Counted from the stretch's first letter, positions 6,986-16,928 are shown. The stretch is 49,321 bases of DNA from CAZSLZ01 sp964607865 (GCA_964607865.1 CAZSLZ010000005.1:1-49321), one strand, 5' to 3'. The notes: generated by a model not told the origin, from the sequence alone. A program made the numbers and translations.

Positions 6986-9277
6986 ATGAGTAATGAAATA
7001 AAACATATGAAACTTAATATAGAAGGTGTTGTCCAGGGTGTGGGTTTTCGCCCCCACGTTTACAACCTTGCCCGGTCGATGGGGTTTACCGGGAATGTTT
7101 TAAATGACAGCCGGGGTGTTACCATAGAGTTGGAAGGGCCCGAATCAGCGCTGGAAATATTTAAAACCCGATTATTGAAGCATCCTCCGCCTTTGGCAAT
7201 AATTAATGATTTCTCAATTGAGATAAGTGAAAAACTTTCTGGTTATACCGGGTTTGTGATTAAAAAGAGTGGTGAAGGCGATGAAAAGAAGGCTTTAATT
7301 TCTCCCGACGTGGCCACCTGTCCCGATTGCCTGGAGGAACTATTTGTCGAAAAAGATCCCAGGTATAAATATCCGTTTATAAATTGTACCAACTGCGGCC
7401 CCAGGTTCACCATAATTAACGATGTGCCCTATGACCGCCACAACACGTCAATGAAAGATTTTAAACTCTGCCCATTTTGCCGGGGAGAGTATGAAGATCC
7501 CGGCAACCGGCGTTTTCACGGCCAGCCCGTGGGCTGCGCAAAATGCGGCCCACGTCTGCTTCTTCTGGATAACCATGGAAACGAGATTGAAACCCGTAAT
7601 ATCATTGATAAAGCCTGTGAAATTCTTGGCCGGGGAAGGATAATCGCCGTAAAAGGGCTGGGAGGGTTTCACCTGACTGTTGATGCCACCAACGAAAATG
7701 CTGTAAAAAGATTGAGAAAAAGAAAAGCCAGAGATGATAAGCCTTTTGCTGTAATGGCACGGGACTTGCAGCAGGCCCACACCCTCTGTCTTATCAGCAA
7801 GGAGGGGGAAGAAAGCCTGGGTTCTTTCCGGGCGCCTATTGTACTGTTAAAGAAAAGAAAAGGTATCAACCTGGCTTGCTCGGTTGCCCCGGATAACAAA
7901 TACCTGGGAATTATGCTTCCTTATACTCCCCTGCATCATTTGCTTTTAAGAAAAACTGGAAATCCACTGGTTATGACCTCAGGGAATTTGAGTAATGAGC
8001 CCATTTGCCATACAAACCAGGAGGCTCTGTCAAAATTGTCCTCCGTAGCGGATTACTTTCTGCTTAATGACCGCCCCATAGTGACCCGGTGTGATGATTC
8101 GGTGATAAAGATTGTGAAAAAAGAAGAATTCATTATTCGCCGTTCCCGGGGTTATGCGCCTTATCCTGTTTCGCTAAAAGAAAAAGCTCCGATTTCTATT
8201 CTGGCAGTTGGGGGACAACTGAAGAATACCTTTTCTTTATACAAAGGAGATAAAATTTTTCCCGGTTTTCATATCGGTGACTTGGAAAACCCCGAAACCC
8301 TGAACTCTTTTAAACAGGGAATTGAGTTATACAAAAAATTATTTCAAATAAATCCTGAAGCTATTGCCTATGATTTGCACCCAGCTTATCTTTCTACCGG
8401 TTTAGCCCTGAAATCCCAATTCAAAAATAAAATCGGTATTCAGCATCATCATGCCCATATAGGAGCAGTGATGGCAGAATGTGATATTCAGGGGCCGGTA
8501 ATAGGGGTAGTCCTTGATGGGCTGGGTTATGGAGAGGATGGCAAACTTCGAGGTTTTGAAATTCTCCTGGCTGAAGGGTGGGAATTTAAACGGCTGGCAA
8601 ATCTTGATTTCATACCCATGCCCGGCGGCGAGGAAGCTATCCGGCAACCCTGGAGGCTGGCGGTTTCATATCTGTATAAAACTTTTGGCTCCAATCTTCA
8701 GGCTCTGGATCTTCCCTTTCTGCAGAAGATCGAACCGGAAAAAATAAGATTCATTATTCAAATGATTGAAAAGAGATTGAATTCTCCGGTAATCAGCAGC
8801 GCAGGAAGGCTGTTTGATGCAGTTTCTTCCCTGGTTAACCTGGGAAATAATGCCACATTCGAAGCTCAGCCGGCTATTAAGCTGGAGATGGCTTCCGATG
8901 AAACTGAAACTGAAAGTTATGAGTTTGAATTCAAAAATGAAGGCAATATTACAGTTATAAAACCTGAAATTGTAATTCGCAGTATTGTGAAAGATCTTTC
9001 AGCAGGTGTTGATACATATAAAATTGGTGGAAAATTTCATAATTCGGTGGTAAAAATGATTACCTGTGTAATAAGCAAAATGGCCCGGACATATGGCCTG
9101 GACCGTATAATTCTTGCCGGAGGTGCTTTTCAGAACACCATTTTAATTAATAAAACTCTGGATCAATTAAAAAACCTGGGCTACAAAACTTTTGTAAACC
9201 GACACCTTCCCGTCAACGACGGGGGTATAAGTGTGGGACAGGCTTTCCTGGCCGCCAGGAAGTTGAGGGGATTCTAG
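6986..9277 (+). CDS. hypF: Carbamoyltransferase HypF, [NiFe]-hydrogenase maturation
   Basis: This 763-residue protein turns carbamoyl phosphate into a carbamoyl-adenylate and passes the carbamoyl group to HypE, giving the CN ligands of the [NiFe] active site. All domains are visible in order: acylphosphatase-like (about 8-95, R22 and N40), two zinc fingers (C112/C115/C134/C137 and C162/C165/C184/C187), a YrdC-like domain (about 200-385) and a Kae1-like domain (about 400-763) with HHHAH at 487-491 and 'LAGGAFQN'. Full length and apparently intact. The ATG at 6986 is chosen; a TTG at 6953 would run through the terminator-like structure, and an ATG at 7007 is also possible. It is the only hyp gene here and lies 30 kb from the hydrogenase it should serve. 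Its TAG overlaps the convergent gene's stop. Confidence 0.96.
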   Translation: MSNEIKHMKLNIEGVVQGVGFRPHVYNLARSMGFTGNVLNDSRGVTIELEGPESALEIFKTRLLKHPPPLAIINDFSIEISEKLSGYTGFVIKKSGEGDEKKALISPDVATCPDCLEELFVEKDPRYKYPFINCTNCGPRFTIINDVPYDRHNTSMKDFKLCPFCRGEYEDPGNRRFHGQPVGCAKCGPRLLLLDNHGNEIETRNIIDKACEILGRGRIIAVKGLGGFHLTVDATNENAVKRLRKRKARDDKPFAVMARDLQQAHTLCLISKEGEESLGSFRAPIVLLKKRKGINLACSVAPDNKYLGIMLPYTPLHHLLLRKTGNPLVMTSGNLSNEPICHTNQEALSKLSSVADYFLLNDRPIVTRCDDSVIKIVKKEEFIIRRSRGYAPYPVSLKEKAPISILAVGGQLKNTFSLYKGDKIFPGFHIGDLENPETLNSFKQGIELYKKLFQINPEAIAYDLHPAYLSTGLALKSQFKNKIGIQHHHAHIGAVMAECDIQGPVIGVVLDGLGYGEDGKLRGFEILLAEGWEFKRLANLDFIPMPGGEEAIRQPWRLAVSYLYKTFGSNLQALDLPFLQKIEPEKIRFIIQMIEKRLNSPVISSAGRLFDAVSSLVNLGNNATFEAQPAIKLEMASDETETESYEFEFKNEGNITVIKPEIVIRSIVKDLSAGVDTYKIGGKFHNSVVKMITCVISKMARTYGLDRIILAGGAFQNTILINKTLDQLKNLGYKTFVNRHLPVNDGGISVGQAFLAARKLRGF

Positions 9278-9621
9278 GAAGCTGCTCCGCCTCCGCCACC
9301 GCCATCAGCTCCACCCGCTCCGGCAGCGCCGGCTCCACCGTCGCCGCCAGTGGCTGCTGCTATGGCTGCGCAGACACCGCTTACATTTCCTTCGCCCTGA
9401 TCAGCGCCGCCGTTGGCTTCAGCCACTGCTTCACCGGAAATGGAAGAGGAATCGTTAGTGTTAAAAGAAGCCTGGGTAACTCCTCCCGAGTTTCCGGAAG
9501 CTGAGCCGGACCCCCCGCCGTTTCCCACTGCGCTGGTTTCGCCGTCATTGGCAGAGGTTGCCGAAGTTGAGCTTAAGGTACTGTTAACACTTGTTGTAAC
9601 TCCTGGGTTCATTCTATCCAT
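9274..9621 (-). CDS. Gly/Ala/Ser-rich small protein, unknown
   Basis: This 115-residue protein is strongly biased in composition. An N-terminal Ser/Thr/Asn-rich half is followed by a C-terminal half dominated by Gly and Ala, ending in a nearly pure GGA/GGG run. There is one Cys (in NVSGVCAAIAAA), almost no charge in the C-terminal third, no membrane helix and no signal peptide. The ATG at 9621 is supported by a strong GGAAGGTGA site 5-6 nt upstream and a good promoter just beyond. An extended reading from 9684 would overrun that promoter. Its TAG and that of convergent hypF overlap in CTAG. It could be a structural or surface protein or a peptide-maturation substrate; no family is recognised. 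Confidence 0.6.
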   Translation of the reverse strand: MDRMNPGVTTSVNSTLSSTSATSANDGETSAVGNGGGSGSASGNSGGVTQASFNTNDSSSISGEAVAEANGGADQGEGNVSGVCAAIAAATGGDGGAGAAGAGGADGGGGGGAAS

Positions 9622-9648
9622 ATAATCACCTTCCAATTTATCACTTTC

Positions 9649-9677
9649 ATTATAACCAAAAACCAGGGCTATATAAA
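9649..9677 (-). promoter_or_regulatory. Sigma-70-type promoter of the Gly-rich gene
   Basis: Read on the minus strand, a perfect TATAAT (9654-9649) lies 17 nt downstream of TTTATA (9677-9672), which matches four of six bases of the -35 consensus. Transcription would start near 9642 and give a leader of about 20 nt carrying the GGAAGGTGA ribosome-binding site. The small gene thus appears to have its own promoter despite lying downstream of the sulfatase-fold gene. Confidence 0.6.
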
Positions 9678-9774
9678 GGGGCAATTGTTTAAAACCATGT
9701 TAATGATGTTAAAATTTTGTTAAAATTGTAAATAAACAGATAACTACTGGGTTATTTTTTTATTCAAGAAACAT

Positions 9775-11688
9775 TTAACTGTTGGGGCTGGTATAATTCA
9801 GGTAGTGTTTTATAACTATATTTTGAGTTATTGAATTAAACAATTGTTTTGCTTTTTCCATATTCCGGTTTAAATCCAATTCCCTGCCTGTCATGGCATT
9901 TTCTATATATAGCAATTTGGAACGAGGTTCCTTTTCTTCGCCGGAAATAAGAAATTCAATGATATATTTGCCGAAATAAACTTTTAAAGTATTATCATCG
10001 ATATAAAAATTCTGTTTATTGTCGAACAGGGTTTCACTGACTGTAAATTTAACTTTTTCACTCATCTTATCCGGTTCATTCAAATAAGGGACTAGAGATT
10101 CTCCAGCAAAGCTATGGGGTATTTGCAAACTCAAAATTTCAAGTAATGTTGGGGCAATATCAAGCTGAGTGGCAAAAGTAGATATTTTCTCGCCCTGTTT
10201 CTGGCCCGGCAGGTGAAGAATAAAGGGAATATCGGTTATGGTGGGGGTGAGCACTTCGAATTTGTGGCCCAATAATGTGATGTTCGTTTTTTTCGAGGTA
10301 TCCAGCAAGCTTTCACCATGATCGGAGGTTATAATAATAATCGAGTTATTATACAGATCTTTTCGTTTCAGTTCTGCTATAAAATTGCCGAATTCGTGGT
10401 CCAGATATAAAATTGCCGAGTCATATCTATCGATAATGAATTGCCGGGAGATACCCGTGGCAAGAATATGCTTTTTATAGGTATCTTTAATATCGCCGAA
10501 ATTTTTGTTAAATTGCTCGGGTGTTAAATAAGGAAGATGAGGCTCAAAAAAATGCGCCCAGATAAAAACTCCCCCTCCATCTCTTTTTAAACTGTTCAGA
10601 ATGATGTCAAAATAAACAGCCTGGGGATATGGATCTCCGGTTTTCAAATTCATATTGCGAGGATCTATCAGATAAAAAAGGTTATAGAATTTGAAATTTT
10701 CTGAAAAAAAGTCAGCCAGCCAGAAAAACATTTCCCGGTTGGCAGGGTTATCCCTGTAAAGGAAGCCAGCGGTTTCAGTTGCATCAAAACGGTTCACATG
10801 GTAAGTCCGGGTAAAATCCTTATTAAAATCTTTTCCGTAATTGGTAAAAGAAATAAATTTTCTATCTGGATAATAAGGCTGAAGCATCTCCATGAGAGAT
10901 TTGCTCTGGGAATTATCCAGGCCTGGAGCCAAACCAGACATAGCCTTCAGGGCTTCTGATGTGGAGTTGATGTTGCATTTCATCCGGGAAAACAGATAAG
11001 AATTCTGGGCGAAGTTTTTCAGGTTGGGCGTGGTTTCTCTGGAATAACCGTAAACCGACATATGATGAATATTTAATGAATCATAACTCAGTATAATTAT
11101 ATTGGGTTTATTTGAAATATTTTTTGAATCTTTTTTACCGGTTATGGTATTGTACCCGTAAATACCCAGGGTAGTGACAAGAGATAAAAAAGCTAAAACC
11201 AGAAGTGGTTTAAAAATCCCGGATAATATTTTTTTTCTTTTATAAACTTTTCCGGCCAGATAATAAGCGAGAATTGTTCCTATGATTCCTGCTATTACCA
11301 GATATGTTGCCATACTGTCAAATATTCCGTTTCTGGCGGGCAAAACCGTCATCAATATATATTTCAAATACAGTAAGTTGATATATATAAAAATAAAGGT
11401 AATACAGAACAGTATGAATTTCTGCATACTTTTTTTACCGGATTTAAATATAGATTCAAACAGGGATCCTGCCAAGGTAAATATGAAAGCACCTGTAAAT
11501 GACAGTAAAGATATGAAGCTTAAAATGACAATAATATTCTGTATAGTCAAAGTGAGTGGCCTGGATACCATAAAGCTGATTCTGTAATTAAAATCCAGAA
11601 AACCCCAGAAAAGAAGGCAAAAAAATGTTAAAACATAATATAGTTGATAGTTTTTCAAAAGTTTCTTATTGTTTGTTTCTGGCTCCAT
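9775..11688 (-). CDS. Sulfatase-fold membrane enzyme (phosphoethanolamine-transferase-like)
   Basis: This 637-residue protein has five N-terminal membrane helices (about 15-33, 48-78, 88-115, 124-148, 160-178) and a periplasmic alkaline-phosphatase/sulfatase-superfamily domain. Metal ligands are visible: D203 in 'IIILSYDSLN', D456-H457 in 'TSDHGES' and H475 in 'LLGHKFE'. True sulfatases carry CxPxR with a formylglycine Cys. Here the matching stretch is 'CNINSTSEALKAMSG', giving a Ser/Thr nucleophile (T243 or S244). This fits a phospho-group transferase (phosphoethanolamine or phosphoglycerol, as in EptA or LtaS) better than a sulfatase. It starts 3 nt after the 1695-residue fusion gene, so the two are translated together. 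The substrate is unknown. Confidence 0.82.
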   Translation of the reverse strand: MEPETNNKKLLKNYQLYYVLTFFCLLFWGFLDFNYRISFMVSRPLTLTIQNIIVILSFISLLSFTGAFIFTLAGSLFESIFKSGKKSMQKFILFCITFIFIYINLLYLKYILMTVLPARNGIFDSMATYLVIAGIIGTILAYYLAGKVYKRKKILSGIFKPLLVLAFLSLVTTLGIYGYNTITGKKDSKNISNKPNIIILSYDSLNIHHMSVYGYSRETTPNLKNFAQNSYLFSRMKCNINSTSEALKAMSGLAPGLDNSQSKSLMEMLQPYYPDRKFISFTNYGKDFNKDFTRTYHVNRFDATETAGFLYRDNPANREMFFWLADFFSENFKFYNLFYLIDPRNMNLKTGDPYPQAVYFDIILNSLKRDGGGVFIWAHFFEPHLPYLTPEQFNKNFGDIKDTYKKHILATGISRQFIIDRYDSAILYLDHEFGNFIAELKRKDLYNNSIIIITSDHGESLLDTSKKTNITLLGHKFEVLTPTITDIPFILHLPGQKQGEKISTFATQLDIAPTLLEILSLQIPHSFAGESLVPYLNEPDKMSEKVKFTVSETLFDNKQNFYIDDNTLKVYFGKYIIEFLISGEEKEPRSKLLYIENAMTGRELDLNRNMEKAKQLFNSITQNIVIKHYLNYTSPNS

Positions 11689-11691
11689 ATT

Positions 11692-14600
11692 TTATCTTGT
11701 CACTACTCCGTAAACTCTTTCTGTACCTTTGGTGGAATTAAGATTCTTTTCGCCCAGGTCTTCAATCTTGAACCTGCCGTCCAGCTGACGGTTGGTTTCA
11801 TTGTTTATAAGTATATTATATTCGCTATCCCTTAACATGTCGCTGAACTCGGTAGCTTTATCGGGCATACTGCCTACCACATAAGGTTCCATTTGCTTGC
11901 CGGAGCCTCTGTAACCCACATGGGCCTTACCTGAAACGATGCCAAAATCGACTTTAATTTTAGCAGGCAACCTGCGGCCAAGTTTTTGCTGTATTTCATT
12001 TTGCAGCCTGCTAATTCTGCGGTTTATAGTAAGGGCTGATTCCAGGGCCAGTGTGGCGTGGTTATAAAGGTTCCCTCCCACATTGAAAGCAATGTAAATC
12101 CCTCTTCCGGGGTTGGAAAGAACATAGCCACCATTTTTAAGAACCACATCATAACTGATTTCGTTAATTTTCTGAATGACAAACCTGGCTTCCTTCTGGT
12201 TGAGAGGAGCCAAAGCCTGGTTGAGGTTAGGGGAATCCTGAAAGATCAGGGAAATTTCCTTTTCCACTGTATTTCCCGAAAGCCTGTCAAGCATACCGCT
12301 GGGAACAAGCCGGTTCATGTACCTCTTTACCCTGCTGCCTTCCATGGTAACCTGATCCAGAATGATAATTATCAGAAACAACCCACCGAAAGCTATGGAG
12401 CTCTGAAAAAGTACTTCATTTTCCATGAGTTTGGCAACAATGGCAATTATGGTTATTAAAAGCAGGATCATTGGAGAATACCTGGAAAGCGCCGAATCTT
12501 CATCTTCCTGTTCCTGAGAGGTATTTACCCGGTCAAGGATACTGGTTCGGCGATAAGTTCCCTGTTCCAGGGGCCTTCCGTCACGGGTGAGCCTGCCGCT
12601 TACATTCATTTGCTGGGCATCAAATCTTTCCTGAGAATCAGGTATAGTAGATGGTTCACTCTGATTCAGATCCGGCAGGGGCATTTCCCTGGTGTCGGTG
12701 TCAGGTTGCTGGCTGGTCTCTTGGGTTTTCTGCTCAGCTCCTGCTTCAGCCGTAGGGGCTTTTTTCTTGAAAGGAACCCGGACTATGGTATCTTCCCCCT
12801 GAATTACATAAATATATTTTTTATGATAAACCATGGGATGGAAAACCGGGTCTTCCATTTCCTTTATAAGGTAGGTGTTTCCTTTTTCCGTATCCCAGGC
12901 GAAAATTTTTCCGTGTATAGTACCAGCTATCAGATGATCCTTACATAAAATGGGGTTGACTGAAAGGTTTTCAGGCAGGTGTGTTTTTCTTGCAAGGGTA
13001 CCCCTGCGGGTATCGATAGCCAGAAGTTCTCCCGATTTCAATCCAGCAAACATTATTTTTCCCGACACAAGTGGTTCTCCCACAAAAGAATCTCCTGGAT
13101 AGACAAATTTCCAGACCACTTTGCCCATAGGGTTAAGACAGAAAATATATGATTCCTTGCAGGTAATAATTATTTTATCGTCATTCAATATTACCGGGTT
13201 ATAGGTGACAGTGGAAAGAGTATTGTAACTCCAGATTATTCTTCCCGTTTCCATGTCCAGGTTCAGCACCCGCCCCTCGTTATTAACCACAACCAGGGAT
13301 TTTCTCAACATCAGTGGGGCGCTCTGGATATCCTTTCCTACAATAACTTTCCATTCAATTTTGCCCGAAGCTATTGAAATACAGAAAACCACGCCGTCAT
13401 CACCGCCCACAAAAAGCAGGCGTTTTTTTATCCGGGGTGTAGTGTTGAATTTTCTGCAGATCTTTTTGCTCCAGGTAAGTTTGCCTCCCCTGGGATCAAT
13501 TACATAATACTCTCCCATAATTGTGGTGGCAACAATCAGCCCCCGATAGAACTCCATAGGCTCGGAAATAATATTCTCAATATTGACTGACCATTTTTCC
13601 TGGGAAAGATCGGTAAATACCGCCAGAAATTTACCTTGGGTAGCAATCATTAACAAATGGGAAGTACCATCGTCAATAAGCTTCATGGGCGCAGTTATGC
13701 GGGTTTCTGTATTGAAAAGAGAATGTTTCGTTTTTTGGGCTGTTTTTTTCTCTTTTTTTATAACTTCACCGGTTTCCTGATCAATTACCTCGATAACTTC
13801 TTTATCATCATTAATTTCCACCTCGAAAGCGCCCATTTTATCCTGAGAAATCAGGGGGAACAGAAAATTGACCGATGAAGTTTTCCTGCATTTCCAATCG
13901 TCCTTGTATGTCTTGTAATTCAGGTCCTTTATTGGTATCCTTATAACCAGCCCCTGTTCGTCGCTTATAATAACATTGTCCTGATAAGCATTAATACATT
14001 TTACCGATTTCAAATATAATGGAATGTCAATATTGGGGCTGCCGGTATTTTTGCTCAAACCAACCAGGTGGTTATCACTGGAAAAAATCCAGATAAACCG
14101 GTCATCAATTCCCGGGGCCTCAAATACCGGGTTTATTTTGTTATACTCCCACTCGCTCTTCCCGGTGGTTACATTGTAATAAAGCAATATACCTCTCTGG
14201 TTAAGCACAATAAGTTTCCGTTGTTTATCAACATCAAGAAACACCGCCGGTTTCCCCAGGGTTCTTCGCCATTTTATATGGGCTTTATGGGTGGTGATTG
14301 CTTCAAGGTGGCCCTCTTCGTCGCTGTATATAAAAAGATTTTCGTAGATAATTCCCTTTTTTATTTTAGAGTTAAGTTTTTTCTCCCAGAGTTTATTAAG
14401 GGTAGTTGCAGAAAAAGCCTGCAGAAATAATTCCCCATCCTGTATGATAAGAGTATTGCCCGACATCCACAGAGTGGTAATGATTTTGGCTTCTATGTCC
14501 TTGGAAACAATTCTGGTACCCTTGAATTTATCAATAACATAGATACTGTTATCTTTACTGGCAAAATAGATTTTAGTTTTCTCAACCACCGGTGTCCCCA

Positions 14601-16779
14601 TAATCCACCCTGAGGTTCCAAATTGCCATTTTTGTTTCCCATCAAAAGCATGAATGGCCCGAACCCGTTTGTCGATGCCCCCCAGATAAACCATACCGTC
14701 TTCAATTACAGGGGGATATTTTATCCAGTCGCCACATTTAACTTTCCATAGTGATTTTCCATCAAGAGGGTTTACCGAATACAGGAAAGTATCTTCCCCG
14801 CCGAAAATCATCTGGTTTTCTTCAATACATGGGGGGGTTAACAATTTATTGGAACAGCAGAAAATTTCCTTGAGTTGAAGGGGTATTTTAAAAAATGAAA
14901 GATCTTCCAGCTCGGGAAGGACAAGACTTCCGAAAACCTGTTCCTTTATTTTATTTGCAAGCCTGTTTTCAAGTTTTTCTGAATAAGTGGATGGATGTGA
15001 GGTGGATTGCCCTCCTCCCAGGTCGGTAATTAAGACACATTCAATGCCCAGGTAAAAGAATAGATAGACCAGGGTTTTTATATCCAACAGCAATTGATTG
15101 AGGTTCTCTGAACCTTCAAAAACCCCGGTTGAAATTATTGCCAATTTGGGCATATATTTTTCCAGAAATATATCTTTCAGGGTGGGTTCGGTGGCGCCGG
15201 GGATTTTCACCTTGAAATTGAGCAAATTCTTCTGGTTTCTATCATATATGGAATCAAAAATTACCAGGTATTTCCTTAAAAATTCGCACTTGAAATCCTC
15301 GGGTTTTGTTTCGCCTTCTGTGGGTTTTGGCGAAAACAACTGTTTGATGATTTTCATTAACTCAGTGGGGTTATTGACCACAGGTGAAAAATTAAGGGCG
15401 GTTTTCTCGAGATGAGCTTCCGCCAGGTTTGCAGCTGGAAATATTTGAATCTGGTATTTGTCCATCAGAAAATCTTTTCCATCCCATAAATAATGGAATG
15501 GTAGATGGAAAAGTGAATTATCGGGGCATATTAAAAGATGATTTATATTTTCCAGGTGATGGGTAACCGGTTCAAATATTTTATTATATATATCACTGGC
15601 TCTTGCCAGGGCGGCGTCAACCTCGGTGGGTTTTTCCGTTTCCTTGCCCTGTTTCAGATAGTTGATTTCATCCTGAAGAACTATAATCTGCTCTGCCATT
15701 TCCTCCTTGTTGAATTCAAAAAACAGGGTCTTTTCATAAACCTTGGTGATAATTAATATGTATATACCATCTTCAATAGAATAATAATTCAACAGGGCGG
15801 TCTTTTCATCCATAAGGTTTTGCAGTTTGGAAAGAGAAACCTGGGGTTGTTTTCTTACCAGCCCGGTCAGAAAAGATGTCTTGTTAAGGTTCTGGACTTC
15901 CTGCATGTAAGTTTCGTAGTAATTTTCCAGAGATTTGCTTTTCCGGCTCATATCTCTTTCTTCAAAATATTCCTGGTCAGAAAGGGTCATGGGGGACATG
16001 GAAGACGCATCATCCTTGTTTTTGTTTGTTATGGTAAGATAATTGCTGTAACTTTCCAGGTCCTTAATAAATTTATTTTCAATTTCAGTGAACTTCTGCG
16101 TCTTGGAATCTTCCAGGTTGACCAGGGGCATACAGCCGGGGGTGGGAAAATGGTTCAGGTCGTAAACTTTTGCAGTTTCCAGCCAGTTCAAAAAACTCTG
16201 GGTATCAGAAGAATTGGAAAAATATCTCAGAACCATATCCATGGGATCCAGGCGGCCGTAAATTGGAGTTCCGACTCTTTTTTCTCCGTAAACGTGGCGG
16301 GCCAGATCAGTACTTTTAATATATTGAATTATGGTGCTGATATAAGTATTGCCTTCAATGGATTCTGTGGCATTACGGATAAGATCCAACTCGGATTTTA
16401 AAAGATAATAGTCGTGGGTAAGAAGAGGGTCATTAATTTTGACCACATTTTTGCGGATGTTCAAAATCCGGTTTTTTACCTGGTCCAGTTCACCATTTTT
16501 TAACAGGTAACGGCAATAAAAAATGTCGCCACGGGTATAATGTACCAGGGGAATTTTGCTGCTGAATTTAATGTGAAAATCACTGAAAGCAAGTTGGGCC
16601 ATTTTGTCTTCCCCTACGGTGGAAGCTAAAACAGCCTTCACTAAGGTTAACTCATAAGAAAAAATATAATCACCGGTTTTATATGCGTCCTCAGAGAGCT
16701 TGCTCGAGAATTCTATCGCTTTATCTATATCATTTTCTTTTAAAGTTTTTTCCAGTAACTTAATATCGCTTGCATTCAT
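11692..16779 (-). CDS. Giant CHAT-like / PQQ beta-propeller / transmembrane / cyclase-like fusion
   Basis: The 1695-residue protein reads, in order: a helical, TPR-like N-terminus (1-300); a CHAT-like caspase-fold domain (about 315-595, with 'LLICPDNSLFHLPFHYLWDG' typical of CHAT); PQQ-type beta-propeller blades (about 640-1335; repeated 'G.LLAID...G...W' units); a Pro/Gln/Thr-rich linker (1335-1430); two membrane helices (about 1436-1452, 1457-1475); and a class III cyclase homology domain (about 1490-1690). The CHAT Cys position appears to be T551 (IISTG) and the His is not found. In the cyclase domain one metal Asp remains (D1515, IFQD) but the second is Arg (R1559, PGRG), and the Asn/Arg pair is lost. 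Both enzyme domains are thus probably non-catalytic, suggesting a sensor or scaffold. There is no signal peptide. Confidence 0.8.
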   Translation of the reverse strand: MNASDIKLLEKTLKENDIDKAIEFSSKLSEDAYKTGDYIFSYELTLVKAVLASTVGEDKMAQLAFSDFHIKFSSKIPLVHYTRGDIFYCRYLLKNGELDQVKNRILNIRKNVVKINDPLLTHDYYLLKSELDLIRNATESIEGNTYISTIIQYIKSTDLARHVYGEKRVGTPIYGRLDPMDMVLRYFSNSSDTQSFLNWLETAKVYDLNHFPTPGCMPLVNLEDSKTQKFTEIENKFIKDLESYSNYLTITNKNKDDASSMSPMTLSDQEYFEERDMSRKSKSLENYYETYMQEVQNLNKTSFLTGLVRKQPQVSLSKLQNLMDEKTALLNYYSIEDGIYILIITKVYEKTLFFEFNKEEMAEQIIVLQDEINYLKQGKETEKPTEVDAALARASDIYNKIFEPVTHHLENINHLLICPDNSLFHLPFHYLWDGKDFLMDKYQIQIFPAANLAEAHLEKTALNFSPVVNNPTELMKIIKQLFSPKPTEGETKPEDFKCEFLRKYLVIFDSIYDRNQKNLLNFKVKIPGATEPTLKDIFLEKYMPKLAIISTGVFEGSENLNQLLLDIKTLVYLFFYLGIECVLITDLGGGQSTSHPSTYSEKLENRLANKIKEQVFGSLVLPELEDLSFFKIPLQLKEIFCCSNKLLTPPCIEENQMIFGGEDTFLYSVNPLDGKSLWKVKCGDWIKYPPVIEDGMVYLGGIDKRVRAIHAFDGKQKWQFGTSGWIMGTPVVEKTKIYFASKDNSIYVIDKFKGTRIVSKDIEAKIITTLWMSGNTLIIQDGELFLQAFSATTLNKLWEKKLNSKIKKGIIYENLFIYSDEEGHLEAITTHKAHIKWRRTLGKPAVFLDVDKQRKLIVLNQRGILLYYNVTTGKSEWEYNKINPVFEAPGIDDRFIWIFSSDNHLVGLSKNTGSPNIDIPLYLKSVKCINAYQDNVIISDEQGLVIRIPIKDLNYKTYKDDWKCRKTSSVNFLFPLISQDKMGAFEVEINDDKEVIEVIDQETGEVIKKEKKTAQKTKHSLFNTETRITAPMKLIDDGTSHLLMIATQGKFLAVFTDLSQEKWSVNIENIISEPMEFYRGLIVATTIMGEYYVIDPRGGKLTWSKKICRKFNTTPRIKKRLLFVGGDDGVVFCISIASGKIEWKVIVGKDIQSAPLMLRKSLVVVNNEGRVLNLDMETGRIIWSYNTLSTVTYNPVILNDDKIIITCKESYIFCLNPMGKVVWKFVYPGDSFVGEPLVSGKIMFAGLKSGELLAIDTRRGTLARKTHLPENLSVNPILCKDHLIAGTIHGKIFAWDTEKGNTYLIKEMEDPVFHPMVYHKKYIYVIQGEDTIVRVPFKKKAPTAEAGAEQKTQETSQQPDTDTREMPLPDLNQSEPSTIPDSQERFDAQQMNVSGRLTRDGRPLEQGTYRRTSILDRVNTSQEQEDEDSALSRYSPMILLLITIIAIVAKLMENEVLFQSSIAFGGLFLIIIILDQVTMEGSRVKRYMNRLVPSGMLDRLSGNTVEKEISLIFQDSPNLNQALAPLNQKEARFVIQKINEISYDVVLKNGGYVLSNPGRGIYIAFNVGGNLYNHATLALESALTINRRISRLQNEIQQKLGRRLPAKIKVDFGIVSGKAHVGYRGSGKQMEPYVVGSMPDKATEFSDMLRDSEYNILINNETNRQLDGRFKIEDLGEKNLNSTKGTERVYGVVTR

Positions 16780-16928
16780 GCTTTTCTCTTAACACCATAA
16801 ATTTTATATCTATTTTATTAATCGTCAGAAGGGTAATCAATTTCAATAGGAAAATTTTAAGGAAAGGAAGTTTAAATTAAATTCTCCGATAATTATTACA
16901 AGTGTATTAAACAATAAGGGTGCCAAAA

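Noticed and set aside
9740..9761. Hairpin ATAAC-TACTGG-GTTAT followed by a T run, on the plus strand
   Set aside because: There is no plus-strand gene ending nearby (hypF ends at 9277). The minus side, after the sulfatase-fold gene, lacks a clear U run.
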